NCBI GenBank assembly: GCA_900752975.1
Contig: CAADXH010000118.1
Span: forward strand, 1-51,018
Direction of reading: 5' to 3'
From: Bacilli bacterium
Lineage (GTDB): Bacteria > Bacillota_I > Bacilli_A > ML615J-28 > CAG-313
Length of the DNA stretch: 51,018 nt
In this document: piece by piece, positions 15,251 through 25,001 of the stretch
Layout: each line of letters opens with the position of its first letter
Position numbering within the stretch: the first letter of the stretch is position 1
Program-made: the position numbers and the translations under genes
The notes under the pieces: model-generated
What the model was told of the DNA's origin: nothing
Database searches by the model: none
Seen by the model: only the letters and a program-made list of their open reading frames with translations

Positions 15251-18200
15251 CTAGTTTAATTCAAAAATAGTGTTAACTGCAAAATATCCATGTGATGAAG
15301 GATCAACAGATGTTTGAATTAGTACTATTTCATTAACATTTATAATGTTAGTTATTTTAAAAATAATAGTTTCGCCATTCACTTTTACTGTAAGTTCATT
15401 ACCAGTTATACTATATGTTCCATTTATTCCTTTTTTACTGCCAAAGGTTGGATCATATATATCTTCTGAGCAGCTTTCACTTCCACCATCATGGTCATCT
15501 GATGTTGAAACTACTGTTACAACTTCATTTTTACCAAAGATAAATTTTGTTTCAGCTGTATAGAATAAACCACTACAAATAAATGAATAACTAGCTGTAA
15601 ATGTTTTACCACTAACTAAACTATTGTCGATGGCAATATTTAATTTTTCATATGTATAAGTTTTATTATTTAAACGATATACTTTAGCATCTAAGCCAAT
15701 AATAACTGTTATAATATCATTAGTTAGAGTGTAAGTTCCCGCCATACTTCCTACTTTGATTCCGCCAAATCCATCAACTTCTATATCAGAACTGCCTTCA
15801 AGAGTGTAAGTTCCGCGATATTCATCAGCAAGAACTAATCCAGATTTAACGTTATTCCAATTTATAATTTTTACAAAATATTCTTCATTTCCTTTAGTTA
15901 CTTTTGTAATTGTTTCACTTATCATTTCCACATCTACAATTTTCCCAATAGTTGAGGTGCTATCAGCAAGAATATATGTGTAAGCACCACTTACTATAAT
16001 TCTTCTTAAAACAAACTTGTCAGTACCTGATACACTAGATTCACCTAAAGTGAAGTAATCAGTAAAGGAAATTGCACCACCACAAGTAACTAGGATAATT
16101 CCGTTTTGAATCATTCTACCAGTAACTGTGACTTTACCTCTTTCTTCATTGTTTGCTTTAATAACAAAGCTATAATCATCATTAATAGTAATATTACCAT
16201 TAAAAATAATATTTGAACAAGTAAGAACTACTCGGCCATATTTATCAATTGATAATGTATTAGCATCAAAAATGACACCACTATCATATATACCAACAAT
16301 TGGATTATTTTTATATACAGCATCAATTATTTCACATGCATAGTAAGAAACAACATCAACACCATTAACTGGTATTGTAATTGTAAATTGATAGAAACCA
16401 GCTTTACTAAATTTAATTTTTGAAACATCAATGCATTTGATTTTTTCAGCATCACTTAAGATTCCATCTTTAGTAATAATTTCAATATTACTTAATAATT
16501 CAGTACGAGCAATGCTATCGGCATCAGCACCAACAACATATGATTTAATACGTACAATCGCACCATCTAAAATTTCAACATTTTCAAATGATTCGCCATT
16601 AGCTTGACCATTCATAAATGACTTAGCTGTTAAAACATTTTTGAAGGTATCAAGATAGAAAGTTGATTCGCTTTCATATGTAAATGTTGGATTAGTATTA
16701 ATGTAAGTAATCTTAACATCACTATTTTTAACTTGGTATTTAAACTGAGTTGTGTAATAACTATTAGTGTTAAAGTTTACAACACCAGTTCCATAACCAT
16801 CAAAGAAAATGTATGTATTTTCATTTTCATATTTACCAAAAAGTTGAGTTTTTTCTTCTACTTCAAATGTTTTATTATTAACATTTAAAATAAATTTATA
16901 TGAATAAATGCTATCTTCATATTCATATAAGAAAACTGTGTCAGTAGCATAATCAATGCCGCCATTTTTTAAATAACTTACTTCATTAGTGTTTAATGTA
17001 AATACTTTTGTACCATTAACAACAAGAGTAAATCCTTCATATTGTGATACAAGAAGTGTAGCATTTTCACCATCTACTAGACCAGTGAAAGTCATATTGG
17101 CATATTTTTTTTCACCGCTTGTTTTTGTAGTTTTACCTATTTTTTTGTCTTGCATTATAAATTGGTAAGTTTCACCTTTTAAAGTTACACTACCAATTAC
17201 CGCAGGAGCGTCATCAGTTTGTATTTCAAAATTGTAATCACTAGGTATTGTTGCTTCGCCCCAGGTTAGAGTGTAAACAGTATCAGCACTAGTTTTGTCA
17301 ATTAAATGAGTTTTTAAAGCATACCACATTTCAACTGATGTTTCTTTATTTTTTATTTTGAATAAGTCTATTGAATATCCTGTTGTAGTGTTGCTTAAAA
17401 CATATTCACTACCAGAGTTAATAATATAGTATTTACCAATTTGATACATATCAGAACTAAAGTAAATAATTGAACGACGAGAGTCGCTATATGTTAACTT
17501 ACTTGAGTTATCAGGTTCAATAACAATAATTCCATCGATATAATGGAAATAATGTAAATTTGTTCCCGTTTTAACAGTAAACTCTGTAGGGCTAGCCGCA
17601 TCAACGATTTCGCCTTCTAAGCTATTAAAAATAACTTTATAGTCATCAGTAATTTTTAAGTTCTTTAATTTGTATACAGGATTGTATACTACATCATCAT
17701 CAGGAGTAGTACCATCACCATATCCTTCGCCACTACCATCATCCGATGTATCCGCATAAGCAATGGTAGTTTGTCTAGTTTGATATTCTCCAAGTAAAGT
17801 ATCATCTAAAACGACAACTCTAGAAGTTTTGATAATACCCTTATAATTTAATTCAATTTCATAAACGCCAGGAACAAATGAATCAACTTTTCCTGAAACT
17901 AAATCATTTGTGACTTCTACATTTTTATCATTTTCAACAATTGTAAATAAATTTTTAGTATAAATTGTTTGACCTTTAAAGATCACTTTATTTGTACTTG
18001 TAATTTCAACATTAGCTTTAATTGTTACAGTAAATTCAACATAAATAGGATCATTATCAATACCATTAACATACAACGCTACTTCAACATCTTGAGGACC
18101 AACTTTATTAAAATCAATCTCATCAGAAAGTACTTCCGCATAACATGTAATAATATCGACATAATCTTTTATTGTTGTTAATGTTTGATAACGATTATTA

Positions 18201-19576
18201 ATTCTTAAGATTATATTATCAAACGGATCATATTCAGTTGTTCCTTTTTCAAGTTCAACTGTTTCTTGTTCTAATTTTACATCATAAATATTTTCAACTA
18301 CAACATAAGTAATCATCTTTTCAACATAAGTAAATTTAACTGATTGAATTCCTAATTCTTTATCATTAAAAGGTATTACTAATTTAGCTGTATATACACC
18401 AGCTACATCAAAGTTTACTGTACTATAATCTAAATATTTATCAGAAATGTTATCAAAAATAATGCCATTAATTACAATTATGAAGTCATTCATAAAGGCA
18501 TATGTGCTTTTATTAGTACCTTTTGTAATTTTAATTGTATCACTTTTTGCATAGTTAATAATTACTCCACGTCTTACTTCTACACTTGCAGTAGCAGTAT
18601 GACCTTCATAATTTAATGTTATTGTATTAATACCAATTGATGCATAATCAATAGTTCCACTGATCATATCTAAAGTTACAGGAATAACTTTATCACCCTT
18701 TTTAATTTCAAATAAAGTAGTAAAATCTACATATTCTCCATTAGGGTAAACTGTAATATTTTTTGAACTAATTGTAATTTCTTCTTCAGCCACAACTTTA
18801 ACTTGAACAGTTTTTGTGACATGAAGCTGATATAAAGTATAATCAAAAACTATATTGTATACATTACCTACTATAGGACTAGCAATGCTTGTTATATCAA
18901 TCATTTCACTAGTCACTTTACTAGCTTTATAGTCAACGTACAAACTAAATAGTTTTGTATAATCATAATTTGAAACCTCATTAATTGATAGTTCTAACAT
19001 CTGGTAAGATGGTACTACTTCAATATTGTGAGATTCAACTACATGAATTATTAAGGTTTTACTTACATTGTTGAAAGTAACTGTGTAAGTATATGTTCCT
19101 TCTTCTTCTTTTACATTAGTTTCAATCATATCGTCAGTGATTGAAACTTTTTCGCAATCTAGGGTTGCGGTAAAAAGGGCAAGAAAATCATAATCTTTTA
19201 CTTGAAGTTGATTAATGGTTATTTCCTCAACCTTTAAAGTAACATCATAAACCGTCTCAGTTACATTGACAGTAACCTTTGCATTTTTCTTTTTGTATGT
19301 ACAAGTAACTGTATAACTACCTGCTTTATCTTTTAATTCACTAGTATCTAGATATTCATCTAATACTTCAATTTTATTCTCATCTGATGTTATTTCAAAT
19401 AAAGTTTTGTAATCATAATCATACACCGCAGTGTCTTTTAAGTCTATTGTATCTTTTACCGCTTTAACAGTAATCTTGGGCTCGGCAGGGGTGTTTCCCC
19501 CACCGCCCGTATTATTACAACTAACTAGTGTAAAAAGTGCTATTAAAACAAGAAATAAACTTTTTAGTTTTCTCAT
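15251..19576 (-). CDS. Large surface lipoprotein with tandem Ig-like domains
   Basis: 1441 residues with lipobox TLVSC (Cys20) and a Gly-rich linker. The N-terminal half has about six Ig-like units of 70-90 residues with a recurring 'YDYxxLF ... GxYxVxxxYxxxxxxxxVxV' pattern (bacterial Ig-like). An acidic, Gly-rich break (DDGSGEGYGDG, about 608-618) separates a C-terminal half built from beta-rich units, including a GTYTLEGSSDIEVDGFGG... module like those in the 1741-residue neighbour. No catalytic residues were recognised; it is probably a binding or structural surface protein. It follows the previous gene by 20 bp in the same operon. Confidence 0.85.
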   Translation of the reverse strand: MRKLKSLFLVLIALFTLVSCNNTGGGGNTPAEPKITVKAVKDTIDLKDTAVYDYDYKTLFEITSDENKIEVLDEYLDTSELKDKAGSYTVTCTYKKKNAKVTVNVTETVYDVTLKVEEITINQLQVKDYDFLALFTATLDCEKVSITDDMIETNVKEEEGTYTYTVTFNNVSKTLIIHVVESHNIEVVPSYQMLELSINEVSNYDYTKLFSLYVDYKASKVTSEMIDITSIASPIVGNVYNIVFDYTLYQLHVTKTVQVKVVAEEEITISSKNITVYPNGEYVDFTTLFEIKKGDKVIPVTLDMISGTIDYASIGINTITLNYEGHTATASVEVRRGVIINYAKSDTIKITKGTNKSTYAFMNDFIIVINGIIFDNISDKYLDYSTVNFDVAGVYTAKLVIPFNDKELGIQSVKFTYVEKMITYVVVENIYDVKLEQETVELEKGTTEYDPFDNIILRINNRYQTLTTIKDYVDIITCYAEVLSDEIDFNKVGPQDVEVALYVNGIDNDPIYVEFTVTIKANVEITSTNKVIFKGQTIYTKNLFTIVENDKNVEVTNDLVSGKVDSFVPGVYEIELNYKGIIKTSRVVVLDDTLLGEYQTRQTTIAYADTSDDGSGEGYGDGTTPDDDVVYNPVYKLKNLKITDDYKVIFNSLEGEIVDAASPTEFTVKTGTNLHYFHYIDGIIVIEPDNSSKLTYSDSRRSIIYFSSDMYQIGKYYIINSGSEYVLSNTTTGYSIDLFKIKNKETSVEMWYALKTHLIDKTSADTVYTLTWGEATIPSDYNFEIQTDDAPAVIGSVTLKGETYQFIMQDKKIGKTTKTSGEKKYANMTFTGLVDGENATLLVSQYEGFTLVVNGTKVFTLNTNEVSYLKNGGIDYATDTVFLYEYEDSIYSYKFILNVNNKTFEVEEKTQLFGKYENENTYIFFDGYGTGVVNFNTNSYYTTQFKYQVKNSDVKITYINTNPTFTYESESTFYLDTFKNVLTAKSFMNGQANGESFENVEILDGAIVRIKSYVVGADADSIARTELLSNIEIITKDGILSDAEKIKCIDVSKIKFSKAGFYQFTITIPVNGVDVVSYYACEIIDAVYKNNPIVGIYDSGVIFDANTLSIDKYGRVVLTCSNIIFNGNITINDDYSFVIKANNEERGKVTVTGRMIQNGIILVTCGGAISFTDYFTLGESSVSGTDKFVLRRIIVSGAYTYILADSTSTIGKIVDVEMISETITKVTKGNEEYFVKIINWNNVKSGLVLADEYRGTYTLEGSSDIEVDGFGGIKVGSMAGTYTLTNDIITVIIGLDAKVYRLNNKTYTYEKLNIAIDNSLVSGKTFTASYSFICSGLFYTAETKFIFGKNEVVTVVSTSDDHDGGSESCSEDIYDPTFGSKKGINGTYSITGNELTVKVNGETIIFKITNIINVNEIVLIQTSVDPSSHGYFAVNTIFELN

Positions 19577-19596
19577 TTTATCACCGCCTTCTTACA

Positions 19597-22179
19597 TTAA
19601 TTACTCTTTTTTAATGTCCATGTGCCAGTCTTATAGAAATCAATATCAATAAATCTAGTAAAGTTATTACTAAATACTATCATAATATCTTGATTAATAA
19701 ATGTTACATAACGATCAGAGCGTCCTGTTTTACCGCCTGAAGTGTCAGTGTTTGCTTGTGAAATCTTAAAGCCTATTGCGCCAAGAACTTCAGTAAATTC
19801 TTCGATGATTTCTTCAAAATCAGTAATTTGAGAATTTTCATCATAGTTTTCACTTGTCACTTTAATACTAATTGATTTACGATAAATTGGTTTACCATCA
19901 CTATCTGAACCAATTTGTGTAGAATCAAAGAATGGACCGTTGATAGCATCACCTAAAACACTTACAAATACTTCTGGATTAGGGAAATAACTTACAGCTT
20001 CACCAAAAATATCTTCAAGTACTACCGTTGTAACTTCATCCTTTGAGTCTAATGATGAACCTGTTGCAGTATAATATTTAGTAATATAATCAGCCCAAGA
20101 AGTTTTAATTTCACGAGGAACATATCCAACAAATGTCTCTTCTGGTAAAACTGTAGTACCAAAATTACTATATTTTACTGTGTAATAACCACTATATATA
20201 CCACTAATTGAATAAGGGAATACAGCACTTACTAAATTACCTGCAGTATCAACTGTAACACTAAGAGTAGTAGAGATTGAAGCTTCACCATAGCGGCCAT
20301 AACTCTTAACAACTAGTTGTTCTGCAATTTCTCTTGTAATTGATGAATCACGTAATCTAAATGTATGACTTGTTACACCATTTTTAGTAGTTGAATATTC
20401 ATATGTAAAGATATTAGCAGAGAAATCAAATGTAGGTAATTCTTGGAAATATGAACCATTATATTTTCTCTTACCAGCCATTGTCTTTAAAGTTTTGTTA
20501 TATTCAAAATAATCATATGTATTATCACTATTTTGTTTATAACCAGAGTATTCAGTACGATAAGGGTTACCATCACTTGTATAAATATACATATCAGTTT
20601 CAGCAAGTAAAGCAGCTTCTGCTGTAACTTTACCAACAAGACCTACTGTGCCAACTGCACTTGTACCATTTTTAAGTGGTGCATTGCTTAATAAAGGTTT
20701 CTTTGATAAAAATACTTTAGCATTGCTTGTGGCAGATTGAGTTTGATAATCATCATCATTTCTAGATGGAGCGACAAGTTGTGTTTCTACAATTTTAAAT
20801 GTATAGTTTTTATGACTCTTCATATTTGTAAGAGCTTGAGTTAAATATTCAGCATTTTCTGGAGCTTCATAAGGAGTAGGATCACTAACTACCGTTGTAC
20901 CAATTTTAGAGAATTCAAGTTCAATTGTTGTATAACTCATTGCATCAGCATCTTCTCTTGTATCAGCACCATAATATAAAATTTCAGTTTGACCAATTAG
21001 TTTTGTAATTTGTCCATTTTCAACAACTAAGAAAATTTTATCTAGTGTATCTGATAGCATTGGTGTTAATGAGTATGATAGATAAGTCATTAAATATAAA
21101 TCATCTAAATTTGTTACATCAACACTATATTCATATCTTTGTTCATCATCATTATATTTAAATTTGTTAACATTTAATTGACCTAAATGATTCCATAAAT
21201 GTTGTGATTCCCAGATTGTAGGAATACTTACATAGTCTTTCACAAGCGTTCTTGCGACTTTATTATTTCTATCAATATATAGTTTTTCAAGTCCATGACC
21301 TATTTCACCGCTTTGATTCTTTAAACCATCTTTTTCACCTTTACGATAACTATCACTAATCACATTGTCTTTTTCTTCAAGACTATACCATGCACCATAC
21401 CATGCACCATTAGACATTTCAACAGTCATGTTATATTTATGATTTGTATTATTATCAGATTGATTGAAATCTACATATACATCTTCAAGTACACCTTTAA
21501 CTGTAATACTTTCGTTGCCAATCGTTTTAATCATTTCTGAAGTTAATCCTTCAACTTCTCCACCTTGAGTATCAGCTTTTACTACTAATGTAACTGTTTC
21601 ACTTACTGTTTTATCAGCGTTTGCAGTAACCGTAATATTAACTACTTTATCGAGTACAACATTACCAATAACACTAACAATACCATCTTTAATTGATAAA
21701 ATCTTTGGATGAGATGATTCGACAGTATATGACTTATCTGTTGCACCAGTAATATTAACATTTAATGTTGCTGTTTCACCTTTTTTAATTTCTGCTTTTG
21801 ATAAGTTAACGCTCATTTTAACTACTTCAACAACTATTGCCTTAACTGTAATTTTCACTGATGAACTCATGTTTTTATCAGCATTTGAAGTTGCGGTAAT
21901 AGTTACATCAACATCTTCAGTTACACCTTTAATAACTTTTACTTTGTCATTTTCGATGGTAACTACATTAGCGGGTTCAATTGCATAAGAATAGCTTTTA
22001 TCATCTGCATTTTTAACCTCAACACTTAAATCTACAGTTTCACCATATTGGATTGTATTAGCACTTGCTTTTAAACTAATTGTTACTTTTTTGTTACCAC
22101 AAGCAACAGCTGAGACTAAACATAGTGCTAATAAAACTAGTGAAAAACTCTTAACAAAAATATTTTTAAATTTTTTCAT
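19597..22179 (-). CDS. Surface lipoprotein with Ig-like domains, paralogue of the next gene
   Basis: 860 residues with lipobox SAVAC (Cys27). Two Big-type Ig-like domains follow (about 30-115 and 116-200; each of the form 'SLKASANTIQYGETVDLSVEV', ending in TVTANADKT). The remaining 650 residues resemble the product of 22183-24420: both contain a (T/A)WY.(A/E)(W/E)Y stretch, an MKS...YT element and a C-terminal YS(N/D)F...V(I/L)PE...(R)...TSW motif. Function unknown. Gene spacing of 3 bp to the preceding gene indicates one transcript. Confidence 0.83.
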   Translation of the reverse strand: MKKFKNIFVKSFSLVLLALCLVSAVACGNKKVTISLKASANTIQYGETVDLSVEVKNADDKSYSYAIEPANVVTIENDKVKVIKGVTEDVDVTITATSNADKNMSSSVKITVKAIVVEVVKMSVNLSKAEIKKGETATLNVNITGATDKSYTVESSHPKILSIKDGIVSVIGNVVLDKVVNITVTANADKTVSETVTLVVKADTQGGEVEGLTSEMIKTIGNESITVKGVLEDVYVDFNQSDNNTNHKYNMTVEMSNGAWYGAWYSLEEKDNVISDSYRKGEKDGLKNQSGEIGHGLEKLYIDRNNKVARTLVKDYVSIPTIWESQHLWNHLGQLNVNKFKYNDDEQRYEYSVDVTNLDDLYLMTYLSYSLTPMLSDTLDKIFLVVENGQITKLIGQTEILYYGADTREDADAMSYTTIELEFSKIGTTVVSDPTPYEAPENAEYLTQALTNMKSHKNYTFKIVETQLVAPSRNDDDYQTQSATSNAKVFLSKKPLLSNAPLKNGTSAVGTVGLVGKVTAEAALLAETDMYIYTSDGNPYRTEYSGYKQNSDNTYDYFEYNKTLKTMAGKRKYNGSYFQELPTFDFSANIFTYEYSTTKNGVTSHTFRLRDSSITREIAEQLVVKSYGRYGEASISTTLSVTVDTAGNLVSAVFPYSISGIYSGYYTVKYSNFGTTVLPEETFVGYVPREIKTSWADYITKYYTATGSSLDSKDEVTTVVLEDIFGEAVSYFPNPEVFVSVLGDAINGPFFDSTQIGSDSDGKPIYRKSISIKVTSENYDENSQITDFEEIIEEFTEVLGAIGFKISQANTDTSGGKTGRSDRYVTFINQDIMIVFSNNFTRFIDIDFYKTGTWTLKKSN

Positions 22180-22182
22180 TGT

Positions 22183-24420
22183 TTACTCTCCTTTTTCATA
22201 AAAATCATCACCCCACATATAGATAATTAAATCTAAACTAGAATCAACAGGGGCAACATAAATTGTTTTTTCTTTTATAACTTCTTTTTCAATTTTTACT
22301 CCATTTATCTCAATTTCTTCAGTGACTTTAACTTTGATTGATTTACTATATTCACCATTACCTAGATCTTTAAATCCTAAAGACTCTAAATATTCACCAA
22401 TCTTTTCAAGTGATGAATTGATTGTGTAATCAATATCAAGTGGCACATCATAGTAGAAAGTTAAACTCATATATCCAGTTTTTTTACCATTTGGTATATG
22501 TAATGTTAACATACCAAAGCCATACGTATCACCAAGTACACTTCCAAAGAATGGTAACATTTCATTTTCTTCAATTTCTTCTTTCGTAAGTTTTGAGGTT
22601 GCACCATAATACTTAAGTAAGAAATCATAAGCATTTACCATTTTGTCATCTTCAGTTTTTGAACTTGAACTAGATTCAACAAACTCTAATTGACTCCAAG
22701 ATGTCGGAACTTGTCTTGTTGTAAATTCAACTTCTACACCTTCAGGTATTACCGCTTCATTGAAATCGCTATAAGTAATAGAAATATCACCAAAAATTGA
22801 ACCTAAATAGAAGTAGAAATTTGATGCAACAATTTTACCATCTTTAACCGTAACGAATGGTACATATTTATCAAAGGTTACAGCTGAACCTGATGTTGCG
22901 AAAAGGCCATAAAGGTTTACATCATTTCCAACACCATAATAGAATGTTGAAGCAACTGAGCACATAACATCATCAACATAATAGCTAATTGAACCATCTT
23001 CATTTTCAGAATATCTTGTAAAGATTTCTGCCGCGAAATCAAAGGTTGGTTTAGCATGACTAAATGTTGTTTCATATGCTCGTGTTGCAGCATATTTATT
23101 AGTTACTTCTTTATCTTCATAGAATGAATTATATAAATTATCACTAATCTTTTTATATCCATAACTTCCATTTTCTGTGTAATTTTTTTGTTCTTTACCA
23201 TATTCATCATAACCAACTGAATAAGGTCTAAAATAACATATTTCATTAGTTACTGTTTCTGTATAACCAGAAAGTACATAACCTTTTGTAAGGTATGATG
23301 CAGTTAAACCTAAGAAATCTAATGTATAGCTATCTAAGCTTTTCATATATGTGATTGCACTTGCAAGATTATCATGGAAATCACGATGTGCATATTTTGA
23401 TATTGTTGGTACGGTAACAGCACCACCACAGTCCACCGCAACAAATAATTCTAGAATTGCTTTATTAGGTTTAGCTAAATTGTAATCTGGTTTACTTATC
23501 GCATAGAAACCCAAAATTTCATTTTCTTCAATAATTAATTGAAACTCCATATTTGGATCTGGAACAAAATCATATGGGTTAGCAGATGCCACAAGTTTAG
23601 CTGTTAATTTTTTATCAGTGCCTTTATATTCATAACGCCATGTATCTTCATTAAAGATAAAATCATTAACTGTTAAGTTCTTAAGATTGTTATAAAAACC
23701 AGCATCTTCCCAACTTACTTTATTGCCATCATCATCTAACATTGGTTCATACATTTCATCATTTAAATAGCTTACACCAACTTTATTAGCGAAACCTTCA
23801 TGATTTCTCATATATAATCCCATGTTAGTTCCGGTATCAGCATTTGCATATTCTGCATACCAGTTAGTCCCATCCATTGATGTTTTTAGAACAGATGTAT
23901 ATGTCGAAATAGGTTTACTACTAATTCCAATTTCTGAAACATCAATACTTAAATATCCTTCAAAACCAATTTTGTCAACCTTTAAGGCATCTAACATTGC
24001 TTGAGTTAAATTTGGTTTAGAAACAATTAAGATTGCCTTACTTGCTTCACATTTTTTATTTTTAGTACTACGAGCTACAAGTTCAATTATTTTATCGCCC
24101 TTTACATCTTTTGCGGTAAAAACACCATCTTTAGATATTGATGCATAATCTGCACCATCTCTAATTTCCCATGTAACATCGCTACTAATTTCACCATCAA
24201 TATAGGCTGTATATCTTGCTTCATTACCACTTCTAACTTCACTTTTACCTTGAATACTAACTGTAACCTCGGGTTCTGGATTTGGTTTTGGATCTGGTCC
24301 TGGCCCTGGTTTTGGAGGAGCATCATTTTTACAGTTTTTGCATGATGAGCAAAGCACTCCAAGTACACAAGTAAAGATTAATAAAAGTACTAGTGGCAAT
24401 TTAATAATTTTATTACGCAT
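22183..24420 (-). CDS. Surface lipoprotein with Big_2-like domain and Pro-rich linker
   Basis: 745 residues. ATG 24420 is chosen with AGGAGGTG 6 bp upstream; an in-frame GTG at 24429 is inside the ribosome binding site. The signal peptide ends in a Cys cluster (LCSSCKNCK), so the exact lipid Cys is uncertain. A Pro/Gly-rich linker (about 31-48) leads to one Ig-like domain (about 50-135: VTWEIRDGADYASISKDGVFTA). The remainder is paralogous to the 860-residue protein encoded next. No enzyme motif seen. Confidence 0.83.
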   Translation of the reverse strand: MRNKIIKLPLVLLLIFTCVLGVLCSSCKNCKNDAPPKPGPGPDPKPNPEPEVTVSIQGKSEVRSGNEARYTAYIDGEISSDVTWEIRDGADYASISKDGVFTAKDVKGDKIIELVARSTKNKKCEASKAILIVSKPNLTQAMLDALKVDKIGFEGYLSIDVSEIGISSKPISTYTSVLKTSMDGTNWYAEYANADTGTNMGLYMRNHEGFANKVGVSYLNDEMYEPMLDDDGNKVSWEDAGFYNNLKNLTVNDFIFNEDTWRYEYKGTDKKLTAKLVASANPYDFVPDPNMEFQLIIEENEILGFYAISKPDYNLAKPNKAILELFVAVDCGGAVTVPTISKYAHRDFHDNLASAITYMKSLDSYTLDFLGLTASYLTKGYVLSGYTETVTNEICYFRPYSVGYDEYGKEQKNYTENGSYGYKKISDNLYNSFYEDKEVTNKYAATRAYETTFSHAKPTFDFAAEIFTRYSENEDGSISYYVDDVMCSVASTFYYGVGNDVNLYGLFATSGSAVTFDKYVPFVTVKDGKIVASNFYFYLGSIFGDISITYSDFNEAVIPEGVEVEFTTRQVPTSWSQLEFVESSSSSKTEDDKMVNAYDFLLKYYGATSKLTKEEIEENEMLPFFGSVLGDTYGFGMLTLHIPNGKKTGYMSLTFYYDVPLDIDYTINSSLEKIGEYLESLGFKDLGNGEYSKSIKVKVTEEIEINGVKIEKEVIKEKTIYVAPVDSSLDLIIYMWGDDFYEKGE

Positions 24421-24432
24421 TACTTTCACCTC

Positions 24433-24990
24433 CTAATACTCATAGATTGTACATAAATTAACACGTCTTCCACTTTCTGTTTCATATGTACATTCTATTC
24501 TCTTAATTTTACTATTTTCAAAACCGATGGAAAGTATTGCAATATCTTTTACTTTAATATCGCTATTAAATACTTTTGATACGTTTTCCTTTGTTATTTC
24601 AGCATTAAAATTGTTATCTTTTAATGTGTAAGATTTAAATAGATTTTTTTCTAATGTTAAATTAAATAAATCTGTTGTTTTTAAATTTTCAATATTTTCA
24701 GTTGTTTTACTTGTTGTAAATTCAATATTATCATCTAAGGTCGTGGTTGTGAAAACTACAACAGCCTTATTCTCATCAATTATTGTCAATTCCTTAAGTT
24801 GTTCATATACAATTACATCACTATCTTTAATTGTAATTGTTTGATTAACTTTTTTACTTGATTTGACATTTTCAACAATGGTATCATTATAATTTTTGAC
24901 ATCATCTTTACTTGTTTTTTTACATGATGTTACACTAGTTACAAATACCATTATTAATAATAGTAGTAGAGTTATTCTAAACTTTTTCAT
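24433..24990 (-). CDS. Small lipoprotein of unknown function
   Basis: 185 residues with lipobox TSVTSC (Cys23) followed by a Lys-rich stretch. The mature part is one small alpha/beta domain rich in Thr, Asp and Lys; no family recognised. It lies between the subtilase gene (11-bp gap) and the paralogous lipoproteins (12-bp gap) and is clearly part of the same transcript. Confidence 0.8.
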   Translation of the reverse strand: MKKFRITLLLLLIMVFVTSVTSCKKTSKDDVKNYNDTIVENVKSSKKVNQTITIKDSDVIVYEQLKELTIIDENKAVVVFTTTTLDDNIEFTTSKTTENIENLKTTDLFNLTLEKNLFKSYTLKDNNFNAEITKENVSKVFNSDIKVKDIAILSIGFENSKIKRIECTYETESGRRVNLCTIYEY

Positions 24991-25001
24991 ATGTTCACCC
25001 C

